Shown here: in pieces, positions 15,917-25,121 of the stretch
How positions within the stretch are numbered: position 1 is the first letter of the stretch
Layout: each line of letters opens with the position of its first letter
DNA from: Oleidesulfovibrio alaskensis DSM 16109
GTDB taxonomy: Bacteria > Desulfobacterota > Desulfovibrionia > Desulfovibrionales > Desulfovibrionaceae
Reading direction: 5' to 3'
Assembly (NCBI RefSeq): GCF_000482745.1
Contig: NZ_AXWQ01000004.1
Location: 372,001 to 436,000 of the forward strand
Length of the DNA: 64,000 bases
Translations under genes and position numbers: made by a program
Notes under the pieces: generated by a model
The model's database searches: none
The model's input: the letters and a program-made list of their open reading frames with translations, nothing else
Told to the model about the DNA's origin: nothing

Positions 15917-16936
15917 ATGCCTATTTTCGATCTCTTTTTCCTCGCACTGGGCGGCCTGCTGCTGTGGTTCGGCGCCGACAGACTGGTGGAAGGCGCCTCG
16001 GCGCTGGCCCGCCGCGTCGGCATCTCCGAACTGGTCATAGGCCTTACCATCGTGGCCCTCGGCACGTCTCTTCCGGAATTTCTCGTGTCTTTCACAGCCG
16101 CGGTCACCGGATATTCCTCCATCTCCGTGGCCAATGTGGTGGGGTCAAACATATTCAATCTCGGACTCATTCTGGGCGGCGTGGCCATGCTGCGTCCCGT
16201 CATGCCCGAGCGCGACATAATGCAGCGCGACGCCCCCATTCTGGTCTGCTGCACCACCTTCATACTGGTCTGCGCTTCCGTCACGGGGTCGCTGCCACGC
16301 TGGGCCGGTGCCGTGCTTACCCTGACGTTTGCGGGATACATCGCATGGCTCATCATCAAAAGCCGCATGGAATTCGCAGCAGTAAACGCTTCGCTGCAGA
16401 CAGTGCTGAGCAGCCGGACGGGTTCGACTCTGAACAGTCCCGTGCTGCCCGGCGAACCGGACAGGACAGCAGCAGAACTGCCTCTCTGGCGGGCTCTTGG
16501 CGGAATAGCAGCCGGCCTCATTGCCCTTACACTGGGCAGCAGGCTGGTGGTCAACGGTGCAACCGCCATTGCCGCATGGCTGGGGGTAAGTGAATGGCTT
16601 ATCGGGCTGACCATTGTGGCGGGCGGCACTTCGCTGCCCGAACTGGTCACCTGCGTCGTGGCATCGTTCAAGGGACGCAATGAAATGATGCTGGGCAACC
16701 TCATCGGCAGCGACCTGTTCAACTTTGCGGGAGTACTGGGTATAACGGCCCTGCTGCGACCACTCAGCGTTGATGCATCGGCACTTCCCAACCTTGCGCT
16801 CAGCGTCTTTACAGTGCTGCTTATTCTGCTGCTGCTCAGACTGCGCGGCAGGCTGGGCAAAGCGGAAGGCCTGCTGCTGCTCACATTCGGACTGGGACGC
16901 TGGGTGCTGGATGCATTCAGCACGCCCCCGCTGTAA
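15917..16936 (+). CDS. Calcium/sodium antiporter, CaCA family (YrbG-like)
   Basis: 339 residues with about ten membrane helices in two inverted halves. Each half has the alpha-repeat motif of cation/Ca2+ exchangers: ALGTSLPEFLVS with VVGSNIFNLGLILG in the first, GGTSLPELVT with LIGSDLFNFAGVLG in the second. The acidic residues of GTSLPE coordinate Na+ and Ca2+. It most likely exchanges Ca2+ for Na+ across the inner membrane; K+ dependence cannot be judged. It stands alone and is followed by a terminator-like hairpin. Confidence 0.9.
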   Translation: MPIFDLFFLALGGLLLWFGADRLVEGASALARRVGISELVIGLTIVALGTSLPEFLVSFTAAVTGYSSISVANVVGSNIFNLGLILGGVAMLRPVMPERDIMQRDAPILVCCTTFILVCASVTGSLPRWAGAVLTLTFAGYIAWLIIKSRMEFAAVNASLQTVLSSRTGSTLNSPVLPGEPDRTAAELPLWRALGGIAAGLIALTLGSRLVVNGATAIAAWLGVSEWLIGLTIVAGGTSLPELVTCVVASFKGRNEMMLGNLIGSDLFNFAGVLGITALLRPLSVDASALPNLALSVFTVLLILLLLRLRGRLGKAEGLLLLTFGLGRWVLDAFSTPPL

Positions 16937-16960
16937 CCGGCGGTCCGCCACCGGCAACCG

Positions 16961-16992
16961 GACCGGCATCCCTCTGCGGGTGCCGGTCTTTC
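16961..16992 (+). terminator. Terminator after the antiporter gene
   Basis: GACCGGCA (16961-16968) pairs with TGCCGGTC (16981-16988), followed by a short TTTC tail, so termination strength is uncertain. Confidence 0.55.
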
Positions 16993-17020
16993 AATACTCA
17001 GTCAGTACTGTTCCGGTCTG

Positions 17021-17599
17021 TCAGATGCCTTCCTCGTTTTCCCACACAATGCCCTCTTCTTCCTCTTGCGCCACCTGCAGACCGCAAAGCCCCAGCGCCT
17101 CCGCCACACATGCCGCCTGCTGCCCGGGGGTGCGTTCCGGCTGCAGCATAAAGTCCAGCGCTTCAAAACACAGCGGCTCCACAGCATGCACTCTGGTTAT
17201 AAAATCCTCGCGGGCCGCTTCCGGCATATGCCGGACCAGCTCAGGAATATCAGGCATCACATAAAAGACTCTTCCCTGCTTTTTCAGCAACCGGCGCGCA
17301 TCGGCATCCTGCAGGCACAGCTCGCTCACGGCCACCGCTGCTCCCTGCGCAGCAGTAATATCATTCATCAGCAGGCCGGGGTCCTGTACGGTCAAAAACT
17401 GCATCCCCAGCCTGTCTGCCACTGCAGCGGCCACCCGGTCCACTCCTGTACCGTCCAGCCCGATGCAGAAAACGCAGTCAGAGGCGGCATTGAAAACAGG
17501 GCGGAACATGCCGCGGGCAAAAGCCTTCTGCGCTCCGGCATTTTCCACGGCGACTTTGTCGCAGACAAAACCGGACGTATCAAATTTTTCTTTACTCAT
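17021..17599 (-). CDS. Degenerate shikimate-kinase-like protein
   Basis: 192 residues. Residues about 43-125 follow the AroK pattern: a strand then FCIGLDGTGVDRVAAAVADR and LGMQFL. The Walker A motif that should read GxxGxGK(S/T) is GLDGTGVD (47-54), with lysine and Ser/Thr lost. The GGG substrate loop is also changed (AAVAVSE), while ARRLLKKQGRVFYV resembles the kinase's following segment. It is unlikely to phosphorylate shikimate and may be a pseudoenzyme. A Glu-rich tail ends the chain. It is divergent from the chemoreceptor gene. Confidence 0.6.
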   Translation of the reverse strand: MSKEKFDTSGFVCDKVAVENAGAQKAFARGMFRPVFNAASDCVFCIGLDGTGVDRVAAAVADRLGMQFLTVQDPGLLMNDITAAQGAAVAVSELCLQDADARRLLKKQGRVFYVMPDIPELVRHMPEAAREDFITRVHAVEPLCFEALDFMLQPERTPGQQAACVAEALGLCGLQVAQEEEEGIVWENEEGI

Positions 17600-17608
17600 T
17601 ACATTCTC

Positions 17609-17635
17609 TCAAGATTTAGGATATATTTCCGATAA
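17609..17635 (+). promoter_or_regulatory. Sigma-28 (FliA)-like promoter of the chemoreceptor gene
   Basis: TCAAGATT (17609-17616), 11-base spacer, TCCGATAA (17628-17635). Compare the consensus TAAAGTTT-N11-GCCGATAA. It lies about 70 bases before the ATG at 17704. Chemoreceptor genes are commonly under sigma-28. Confidence 0.6.
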
Positions 17636-17703
17636 ACCGGATATACAGTGTTTCACAACCAGCTAATCAGGGCTTTGCCGTCCGACCGTAAAGGAGCCTG
17701 TGC

Positions 17704-20127
17704 ATGTTTGATAAAGTGACACTCTCGACAAAATTCTACTCCGGCAGCATCGGGGTTCTGGTGCTGGCCATTACACTGCTGTGCAGTGTGACCATGTGGC
17801 TTGTGAGTGACGGCATGACGCAGCTGGGCACAGCCACACTGCAGTCGACCACTGAAAATCTGGTTACCACCATAGAAATGCAGGACGCCATCACACAGGA
17901 AAAGGTAAGCTCCGACCTCAGTGTGCTTGAACGCGAAATGCAGGGCTACGGTTCGCTGATGCTGAGCGAGCTGCATGCGCATCAGACCCGTATGGTCAAT
18001 CAGGTCACCAAGGAAGCCGCCACCGCAACCATACCCGCACTGGTGCTTACCTCAGACGAAGGTATGACCCCGTTGTATGAAAACTTTGAAATAGTGGACA
18101 GAGTGCAGAAGCTCATCGGCGGCACGGCCACTATTTTTCAGGTGCTGCCCGGCAAACTGCTGCGCATATCGACCAACGTGCTCAAACTGGACGGACAACG
18201 GGCCACCGGAACATACATACCGGAATCAAGTCCTGTATATAAAACAGTCATGCGCGGTGAAACCTACAGGGGCAAAGCCTTTGTCGTCAACGCATGGTAT
18301 ATCACTGCGTACAAGCCTCTGCGCGATCTGGGCGGCAATATAGTGGCTGTGGCCTATGTGGGCCGTAAAATAATGACTCCCGCCCTTACCGAAGCCCTCG
18401 CCAGCATCAGCGTGGGGGGCCTCGGTTTTGCCTTTGCCTACAACGACAAGGGCGAAATGATATACCACCCCGAGCATCAGGGCAAAACACTTTCAGACAT
18501 CGGCGTGGAACAATACTTTGCCGGTGTGCAGAACGGACTGGTGACCTATATGCGCGACGGGGCGGAACAGATAGCCTATGTCAGACATTTTGAACCATGG
18601 GGCTGGCACATCGGCGTGCAGATGAGCCGCAAAGAAGCACTGCGCGGCATGGACACCATGGTGCTTACCGGCTCGCTGGGGGTGGCAGCTCTGGCACTGG
18701 TGGCCGGCTGTATCTCCACATGGCTGCTGCTGCGCAGTATCACCGGTTCGCTGAACAAGCTGGAAGGCTTTACCGCGGCAGTGGCAACGGGCGACTACAA
18801 CGCCTCGGTGGACTACAAGGCCGACGATGCCATAGGCAAAACCATTGCAGCCGTCCGGCGCATGGTGGAAGTCATCAAGGAACGCCTCGGCTTTTCCAAC
18901 GGTATCCTGCAAGGTATGGCCACACCCTGCATCGTTGTGGATACGCAGGAAAAAATATCCTACATCAACCAGCCGGCCCTCACGCTGCTGCATGCACAGG
19001 GTTCCGCAGACAGCTGGACCGGACAATCCATCGGCAAACTGTTCCACAACGACGCATCACGCCGCACCATTCTGGGCGATACAGTGCGCGACAGGCAGTC
19101 GCAGACCAACAAAGAACTGGTGCTGCAACGCAACGGAGAAGACATTTTCCTGCGGGTGGACACCGCGCCTCTGCATGACCTTGACGGTGCCCTGCTGGGA
19201 GCTTTCGGCCTGTACACCGACATGACCGAAAACCACCGCCAGAACAAAGCCATGCAGGATAAAAACGACATCATAGCGCAGGCTGCCGAACAGGCCGACG
19301 GTGTCTCGCAGAACGTATCAGCCACAGCTGCCGAGCTGTTCGGACTCATCGAAGAGGCCAATCAGGGGGCCGAGGTACAGAAAGAGCGCACCGGCGAAGC
19401 CGCCACAGCCATGGAGGAAATGAACGCCACAGTCATGGAAGTTGCGCGCAGTGCCGCAGAGGCCGCATCGGGCGCGGATGAAGCGCGTGCCAGAGCCGAA
19501 GAAGGCGCGCGCATCGTCAGAGATGTCATAAGCGCCAGCCGCAAGGTTTCGGATGAAGCGGAAAACCTGAGCAGCAACATGCAGCTGCTGGGCACACAGG
19601 TGGAAGGCATCAGTCAGATTATGAACATGATCAACGACATAGCCGACCAGACAAACCTGCTTGCCCTGAACGCCGCCATTGAAGCCGCACGGGCAGGCGA
19701 TGCAGGACGCGGATTTGCCGTGGTAGCCGACGAAGTGCGTAAACTGGCAGAAAAAACCATGGACGCCACCAAACAGGTGACTGTGGCCATTACGGAAATT
19801 CAGGAAGGCGCCCGCCGCAACCTTGAAGCAACCCGCAAGGCCGTCAGCAGCATCGAGGAAAGTACCGACCTTGCCAACCAGTCGGGCGACGCACTGCAGC
19901 AGATTCTGAATCTTTCCGTGGAAACTGCCGATCAGGTACGCTCCATCGCCACCGCCGCAGAACAGCAGTCCGCGGCATCCGAAGAAATAAGCCATGCCAC
20001 GGCAGAGGTGGACCGCATTTCAACGGAAACCCTGCAGGCAATGAACCGGTCGGCCGACGCAGTGAGCCAGCTGGCGGAAGAAGCACGCCGCCTTCAGCAG
20101 ATTATTGAAATGATGACCAGCGAATAG
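17704..20127 (+). CDS. Methyl-accepting chemotaxis protein (Cache-HAMP-PAS-MCP)
   Basis: 807 residues. A first membrane helix (about 13-35) is followed by a periplasmic Cache-type sensor of about 280 residues (GTYIPESSPVYKTVMRGETY, YNDKGEMIYHP), a second helix (about 318-345), HAMP (about 346-395), a PAS domain (about 400-515) and the cytoplasmic signalling domain. The hairpin tip is MINDIADQTNLLALNAAIEA, which contacts CheA and CheW. The ligand is unknown; Cache domains of this type bind small organic acids or amines. No C-terminal CheR pentapeptide is present (it ends MMTSE). AAAGGAG precedes the ATG by 7 bases. Confidence 0.95.
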   Translation: MFDKVTLSTKFYSGSIGVLVLAITLLCSVTMWLVSDGMTQLGTATLQSTTENLVTTIEMQDAITQEKVSSDLSVLEREMQGYGSLMLSELHAHQTRMVNQVTKEAATATIPALVLTSDEGMTPLYENFEIVDRVQKLIGGTATIFQVLPGKLLRISTNVLKLDGQRATGTYIPESSPVYKTVMRGETYRGKAFVVNAWYITAYKPLRDLGGNIVAVAYVGRKIMTPALTEALASISVGGLGFAFAYNDKGEMIYHPEHQGKTLSDIGVEQYFAGVQNGLVTYMRDGAEQIAYVRHFEPWGWHIGVQMSRKEALRGMDTMVLTGSLGVAALALVAGCISTWLLLRSITGSLNKLEGFTAAVATGDYNASVDYKADDAIGKTIAAVRRMVEVIKERLGFSNGILQGMATPCIVVDTQEKISYINQPALTLLHAQGSADSWTGQSIGKLFHNDASRRTILGDTVRDRQSQTNKELVLQRNGEDIFLRVDTAPLHDLDGALLGAFGLYTDMTENHRQNKAMQDKNDIIAQAAEQADGVSQNVSATAAELFGLIEEANQGAEVQKERTGEAATAMEEMNATVMEVARSAAEAASGADEARARAEEGARIVRDVISASRKVSDEAENLSSNMQLLGTQVEGISQIMNMINDIADQTNLLALNAAIEAARAGDAGRGFAVVADEVRKLAEKTMDATKQVTVAITEIQEGARRNLEATRKAVSSIEESTDLANQSGDALQQILNLSVETADQVRSIATAAEQQSAASEEISHATAEVDRISTETLQAMNRSADAVSQLAEEARRLQQIIEMMTSE

Positions 20128-20158
20128 ACGGCGCGCGTAACACTGCGAGGTATCTGCA

Positions 20159-20188
20159 AAAGGCCGCTCCCCGCGGGGAGCGGCCTTT
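20159..20188. terminator. Bidirectional terminator between the MCP and metallophosphoesterase genes
   Basis: A near-perfect palindrome, AAAGGCCGCTCCCC (20159-20172) with its complement to 20188. T-rich sequence follows on the plus strand and A-rich precedes it, so it can serve both converging genes. Confidence 0.75.
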
Positions 20189-20318
20189 GTTATTTACAGG
20201 CACGGCGCAAAGAACGGCTGCGCAAGCCTGCCACGCGGGGTGCAGCGCTGGAATAGATACTTTTTCTGCACAATGCTCCCGCCAAAAGATACAGGCAGCG
20301 GGCGCCCGGCTGCACCGG

Positions 20319-20350
20319 CTTAGGACTGCGGCGGCTTAGGGCTGCGGCGG
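20319..20350. repeat. Two tandem 16-bp repeats
   Basis: CTTAGGACTGCGGCGG (20319-20334) is followed directly by CTTAGGGCTGCGGCGG (20335-20350), with one mismatch. They lie just past the stop of the metallophosphoesterase gene. Probably a local duplication. Confidence 0.7.
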
Positions 20351-20356
20351 AGCGCG

Positions 20357-21520
20357 TTATGCACGGCGCAGAATGACGCGCGAAATTTCTGCCGGTGCGC
20401 CCAGCCGGAAAGGCGGCCCCCAGAAACCCGTGCCGCGGCTTACATAAAGCTGCATGGCACCATGACGGTACAATCCGGCCAGATACGGCTGCACCATGCT
20501 GACAACCGCCATAAAGGGAAACACCTGCCCGCCGTGGGTATGTCCGCACAGCATGGCGTTCCATCCTGCTTTTTCCGCCGCAAAGACGCTGGCGGGCTGA
20601 TGGGCCAGCAACAGTTTAAAATCCGTGTCCTCACCATGCAGCATGGCCTTGCGGCTGTCGCTGGCGTACTGCCGCCCGAAACGGTGGGCGGCATAATCGC
20701 TCACACCGCCCAGCAGCAGCGTAGCCTCACCGCGGCGGATGCGCACACTGCGGTTTTCAAGCATATTCAGCCCCAGCGACTCCAGCACAGGCAGCCAGCG
20801 GCTTATTCCCGAATAATATTCATGATTTCCGGAAACACCGAATACACCGTCAGGCGCCTGCAGGCGGCGCAGAGGCTCTACCTGTTCCCGCAGATGCCGG
20901 GGCGAACCGTCCACAATATCGCCGGTGACGGCAATCAGGTCTGCACCGGCGGCATTGGCGCGCTCCACCACACCTTGCAGCCAGTCCACTCCCAGAAAGG
21001 CACCCACATGCAGGTCAGAAAGCTGCACAACGGTGTACCCGTCCAGCGCGGGGTGCAGCCCGTGCACGGGCATCTGTATGTCCCGCACGGCGGGAACACG
21101 CATGGCGCCGTACATGGCCGTACCGGAAAACACGCCCGCAAGCGCCATGACACCGGTACCCGAAGCCCCCTGAATAAACTGCCGCCGTGAAGCATCGTGC
21201 AGCGGACGCGGCCTGCGGCGGGGCAGCACACGCCGTGCATGCCACAGCAGAAGCAAAGAGTCGCGCGAAAGCAGCAGAACAAGCAACAGCGAAGCCACGC
21301 CGAACGCAACGGCCCCGCCGAAGGCGATTACGTCAATGGTCCGGCTTTCAACACCGGCATGACGCAGAAAACCTTCAGCGGGAATGCTGCCCCACGCATA
21401 GCACAGACAGCACCAGGCCACTGTGCGGGCCCAGAACCCCAGCCGCGACGGCCTGATAAGGCGCAGACCGGTATACAGGGCAAAAAAAGCCGACAGGCCT
21501 ATAAAGACGGTGTACAGCAC
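20357..21520 (-). CDS. Membrane-anchored metallophosphoesterase (YkuE/YaeI-like)
   Basis: About 387 residues. The N-terminus has three or four membrane helices. A twin-arginine-like sequence, SRRQFIQGASGTG, precedes a further hydrophobic stretch. The catalytic domain follows with the calcineurin-type metal motifs DLHVG, GDIVDG, GNHEYY and GHTHGG. Relatives hydrolyse phosphoesters, including UDP-sugar lipid intermediates in the lipid A pathway; the substrate here is unknown. The GTG at 21520 is chosen because AAGGAG lies 6 bases upstream; no good start exists further up. The catalytic domain is probably extracytoplasmic. Confidence 0.85.
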   Translation of the reverse strand: MLYTVFIGLSAFFALYTGLRLIRPSRLGFWARTVAWCCLCYAWGSIPAEGFLRHAGVESRTIDVIAFGGAVAFGVASLLLVLLLSRDSLLLLWHARRVLPRRRPRPLHDASRRQFIQGASGTGVMALAGVFSGTAMYGAMRVPAVRDIQMPVHGLHPALDGYTVVQLSDLHVGAFLGVDWLQGVVERANAAGADLIAVTGDIVDGSPRHLREQVEPLRRLQAPDGVFGVSGNHEYYSGISRWLPVLESLGLNMLENRSVRIRRGEATLLLGGVSDYAAHRFGRQYASDSRKAMLHGEDTDFKLLLAHQPASVFAAEKAGWNAMLCGHTHGGQVFPFMAVVSMVQPYLAGLYRHGAMQLYVSRGTGFWGPPFRLGAPAEISRVILRRA

Positions 21521-21563
21521 AGGCAGCTCCTTGCGGCGCTGTTTTCCCTGCCGTGCGCCGCTG

Positions 21564-22391
21564 TCAGGAAATCCAGCGCACGGGCAGTTCTTTGCGCATG
21601 GGAACGCGGTGGTATCCGTAACGGGCATAGCCGAGCATCTGCGCACCGCAGATGCGCTGCCCGTCATTCAGCCCCAGCCTGACGCGCAGGGCTTCCGATT
21701 CGCGCACGGCATGAATGAAATACCCTGCCCAGCAGGCACCCACACCGTGGGCATGGGCCGCAAGCTCAAGATACGTCAAAGCGATGGAAGCATCCACATC
21801 GGACCAGCCTGTGGCGGTATCGGTGTAGGCAACAGCCAGATGCGGGGCACCGCGCAGAATGCAGTCCTGTCCCTTGCGCCATGCGGCAATAAGACCGGCC
21901 ACGCCGTACTGTTTTGCCACATCGGGCTGTTCACGCCGCAATTCCGTCATCCAGTCGATGACCAGCGACGCCATGTGCTGGGTGGCGTTGGGGTCTTCCA
22001 CCATCAGCCAGCGCACCGGCTGTCTGTGACTGGCAGAAGGCGCCCAGTCGGCAGTACGCACGATGCGTTCCAGCGTATCATGCGGCACGGGCCGCTGCCG
22101 GAAGCAACGTATGGATCTGCGGCTGCGCAGAAACTGTTCCGCCTGAACGCCGGATATACGCAGACCTCTGTCCAGCGGAACAAACTGCCCGTCAGGCATG
22201 GGGGCCAGTCGCACCGCCCCGAATTTGCACACGGAAACACAGTGACCGCACTGCAGACACACGTCTTCTCCGCCGGTACGCATTTTGGGCGCACCGGTTT
22301 CCTTGTCTGCAATAAGCACCAGCACGGGACACTCTTCCATGCATCCCCCGCAACGCCTGCAGGCGTCGCCGTCAACTTCAAAAAAACTCAT
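21564..22391 (-). CDS. Ferredoxin-nitroreductase fusion protein
   Basis: 275 residues. The N-terminal 65 residues hold two [4Fe-4S] motifs (CRRCGGCMEECPVL, CLQCGHCVSVCKFG). A nitroreductase FMN domain follows (RRSIRCFRQRPVPHDTLERI, WAPSASHRQPVRWLMVED, GVGACWAGYF). Fusions of this type are frequent in anaerobes and transfer ferredoxin electrons to FMN; the substrate is not known. The ATG at 22391 has AAGGAAC 6 bases upstream. It is divergent from the lipoprotein gene at 22654, with 260 bp between them. Confidence 0.88.
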   Translation of the reverse strand: MSFFEVDGDACRRCGGCMEECPVLVLIADKETGAPKMRTGGEDVCLQCGHCVSVCKFGAVRLAPMPDGQFVPLDRGLRISGVQAEQFLRSRRSIRCFRQRPVPHDTLERIVRTADWAPSASHRQPVRWLMVEDPNATQHMASLVIDWMTELRREQPDVAKQYGVAGLIAAWRKGQDCILRGAPHLAVAYTDTATGWSDVDASIALTYLELAAHAHGVGACWAGYFIHAVRESEALRVRLGLNDGQRICGAQMLGYARYGYHRVPMRKELPVRWIS

Positions 22392-22653
22392 GGATCTGTT
22401 CCTTGGCAAAAAAACACAGCGCACCTGCGCTGTCCGGATAATAATATTATACTGTTACGTTTTCTGCCGTCCAGCCTGCAGCACCGCTCCGCTCAAGTCG
22501 GCGGCGATGCCGCCGGCCCCTCGTGGCCGGCAGAAGCGTACATGTCTGTTCGCACAATCGGCCCGCTTTGTCATCCGCTGTTTTGTACTGCCGCGCTTTG
22601 TCAAGCGCGACACTTTACGATATGAAGCGGACACACCTTACGCAGGAGACAAA

Positions 22654-24957
22654 ATGCCGCAGCAGCACGCCACCCCCGCGCCCGCCATTCCCGTTACACC
22701 GCCTGCCGGAAACCGCAGCAGACACGCCGTTTATTTACTTTTTCGCTTACTGGCCGTCTGCACTCTTCTGTATCTTGCCGGTACCTGCCTGCAGGGCTGC
22801 GCCCCCCGCACCCCGCAGGGGCAGGAGTCGGGCCTGCCGTCCAGCGACGTGCCCAGAGCAGACCCCGGCTATGTGCAGTGGCTTTCGCGCCAGTCCATGC
22901 TGAGTGAATCGCAGCGACTTGCGGATATTGTATCAGGCTCTGCACTGCAATGGCGCAAAGGAGGACTGCGCCCCGCCCCCGCCGCGCTACTGCGCGAGGC
23001 TGACACATGGCTCACCGTACGACCGGAATCAGTACTGGGCAAAAGCAGCGAGCCGCTTTTCGGCGTGCTGGCAGACAGGAGAGTGTGGCAGGCGCTGCAA
23101 AAGCTGGGCATCCGGGGCATGCTGCCCGCTCCGGTACATGTGACGGGCGGCCTGTGGGGATACGACCTTACAGCAGTCCGCGGAGACGACATCATACAGT
23201 ACGGCTTTGCCGATGCCTGCGGCACACAGGAACATTTTCTGCACCTGCTCCGCATGGCCAATGCCCACGGAGCGGTGCTGGGCACCATGCTCACCCCCGC
23301 GGCCACCGGCATGGGGCCGGACTTTTTCCTCGCGGCACGGGGCAAGCCGGGCTACGCGGGAATCTACTGCATGATAGACCTGCCGCGTGACAGCTGGAAA
23401 CTGCTGCCTGCCGTACAGTCGGAATGGCAGGGTACCTTTCCCGACGAAGCGGCGGTTACTGCCCTGCGCGGCAAAGGGCTGCTGCCGCCACCGCTTGCAG
23501 CCGCGCGCACAGGCAACCCGCTGCGCTGGGCGGTAACAGGCGAAGTGCGCGGCATAGACGGCGAATTACGCAGGTGGGCATATCTTGCTCATGAAGTGCC
23601 CACCCGTCCGGTGCTCAACTGGACCGATCCTTCCGCCGCGGCGCGGCGCATCATGTCCGGCTCGGTGATACGGCAGACAGGAGAACTGGGAACCGCTTTG
23701 GCGGGGCTGACCCTGCAGCCGTTCAGCGGGGCCGTCATAGACGAAAACGACCAGCGCGGCCCTGCCGCACCGCTGCTGGATGCCGCCCGCACCCTTGCCG
23801 CCGAAAACAGACGCTACGGCGGATGGTCGCTGCTGACAGATACCATGCAGCTGCCGCTGCTGACAGCGCTGCTGGACAGCGGCCCCGACATGGCCGTTGA
23901 CATGTACACCCCGCCCATGGCCGCACACGCGCTGCTGACCGGCAATGCGCAGGCACTGCGTCTGTCGCTGGACATGCTGCGCACGGCGGGCATCGACCAC
24001 CGCAGGCTCATGCATCCGGTCATGTGGGGACACGGCATTGACTACACGCTGGCGCATCTGGCTCCGCCCCCTTACGGGCCTGAACCTGTCGTGCAATGGC
24101 AGGGCAGCCGCATCAGAGCTTCGGCAGTGCAGCGGCACATCATGGACCAGCTGAGGGCCGCAGTGGACGAGCCGGTACTGCACCGCGCAACGGCCGGACG
24201 CGTTTACTGCACCACCCCTGCAGGCATCGCCGCGCAGTCGCTGGGACTCAAGGACCAGCGCACGGGACTGCGCGCCATAACACCGGAGATAATCCGCGGG
24301 ACCCTGCTGCTGGCCTCATGGAACGCGCTGCTGCCGGGGGGCTTCATGCTCGACGGCCGCGATCTGGCCGGTGCCATGCCCCTGCCTGCCGCCAGTCTGC
24401 CGGAAGAAGATGTCGAACAGCATCCTGAACTGCTTGGCCGCGGAGCATATGCACTGGGGTCGGGCTATGATTCCGTCATGATTTCACGGCAGGGACTGCC
24501 CGCAGCCAGAACTCTGCACGACAGCCTGCCCGCCCAGATGCTGCACGACGGTTCATACGGCAGCGCCATGGCCGCGGTGCTGTCCGCCAGAAGGCGGCTG
24601 GGCGTTCCGCTGGCGGAACTTGTCGATACCCCCGCGGTTTCGGGCAGCGGCACCGCGGCCACAGTCCTTGCACTGCCGCCGGACAACGTCCGCGCCGCAC
24701 CGCGCTGGCTGCTGGTGTGTGCCAACTTCAGCCGCAAGCCGCAGCACGAACGCTTTACCCTGCGCCTGCCGCCCGCCGTGATAGAAACAGCAAAAGACAT
24801 ACTGCCCGCAGACGGTGCGTTTGCGCCAGCAGCCGCCCCGACGCAGGAACCGCAGCGGACTCCCCCCGGCCTGCAGAACGGCCGGCTGAGCATCCGGCTG
24901 CAACCGTGGGAAATACGCGCCCTGTTGCTGGAAGCTGCGCCCGCCCCCGCGCGCTGA
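22654..24957 (+). CDS. Large lipoprotein with alpha-amylase (GH13)-like features
   Basis: 767 residues. An N-terminal hydrophobic segment ends in LQGC, a plausible lipobox. The region from VWQALQKLGIRGMLPAP to GYDLTAV and CGTQEHFLHLLRMANAHGA follows the pattern of GH13 beta-alpha barrels (a sub-site around GYDx and the A..HG helix). Near the C-terminus RWLLVCANFSRKPQHERF resembles the beta domain of trehalose synthase-type enzymes. I could not find the four conserved catalytic regions, so activity is doubtful. AGGAG lies 5 bases before the ATG. It precedes the Maf gene by 164 bp on the same strand, so the two may act together. Confidence 0.5.
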   Translation: MPQQHATPAPAIPVTPPAGNRSRHAVYLLFRLLAVCTLLYLAGTCLQGCAPRTPQGQESGLPSSDVPRADPGYVQWLSRQSMLSESQRLADIVSGSALQWRKGGLRPAPAALLREADTWLTVRPESVLGKSSEPLFGVLADRRVWQALQKLGIRGMLPAPVHVTGGLWGYDLTAVRGDDIIQYGFADACGTQEHFLHLLRMANAHGAVLGTMLTPAATGMGPDFFLAARGKPGYAGIYCMIDLPRDSWKLLPAVQSEWQGTFPDEAAVTALRGKGLLPPPLAAARTGNPLRWAVTGEVRGIDGELRRWAYLAHEVPTRPVLNWTDPSAAARRIMSGSVIRQTGELGTALAGLTLQPFSGAVIDENDQRGPAAPLLDAARTLAAENRRYGGWSLLTDTMQLPLLTALLDSGPDMAVDMYTPPMAAHALLTGNAQALRLSLDMLRTAGIDHRRLMHPVMWGHGIDYTLAHLAPPPYGPEPVVQWQGSRIRASAVQRHIMDQLRAAVDEPVLHRATAGRVYCTTPAGIAAQSLGLKDQRTGLRAITPEIIRGTLLLASWNALLPGGFMLDGRDLAGAMPLPAASLPEEDVEQHPELLGRGAYALGSGYDSVMISRQGLPAARTLHDSLPAQMLHDGSYGSAMAAVLSARRRLGVPLAELVDTPAVSGSGTAATVLALPPDNVRAAPRWLLVCANFSRKPQHERFTLRLPPAVIETAKDILPADGAFAPAAAPTQEPQRTPPGLQNGRLSIRLQPWEIRALLLEAAPAPAR

Positions 24958-25121
24958 GCCGAAAATGCAGCGCGCACAACAACACCGGCACGGCGTAACC
25001 GGCCATGCTCCGGCAGTCCCCGCCTGCCTTCTTTACGGTCAAAAAAACGACACCGGAGACAAAAACAGACCGCGGATACCTTGCCGGACACTGTCGGCAA
25101 GCTTTTTGCTACTACCGCGTC

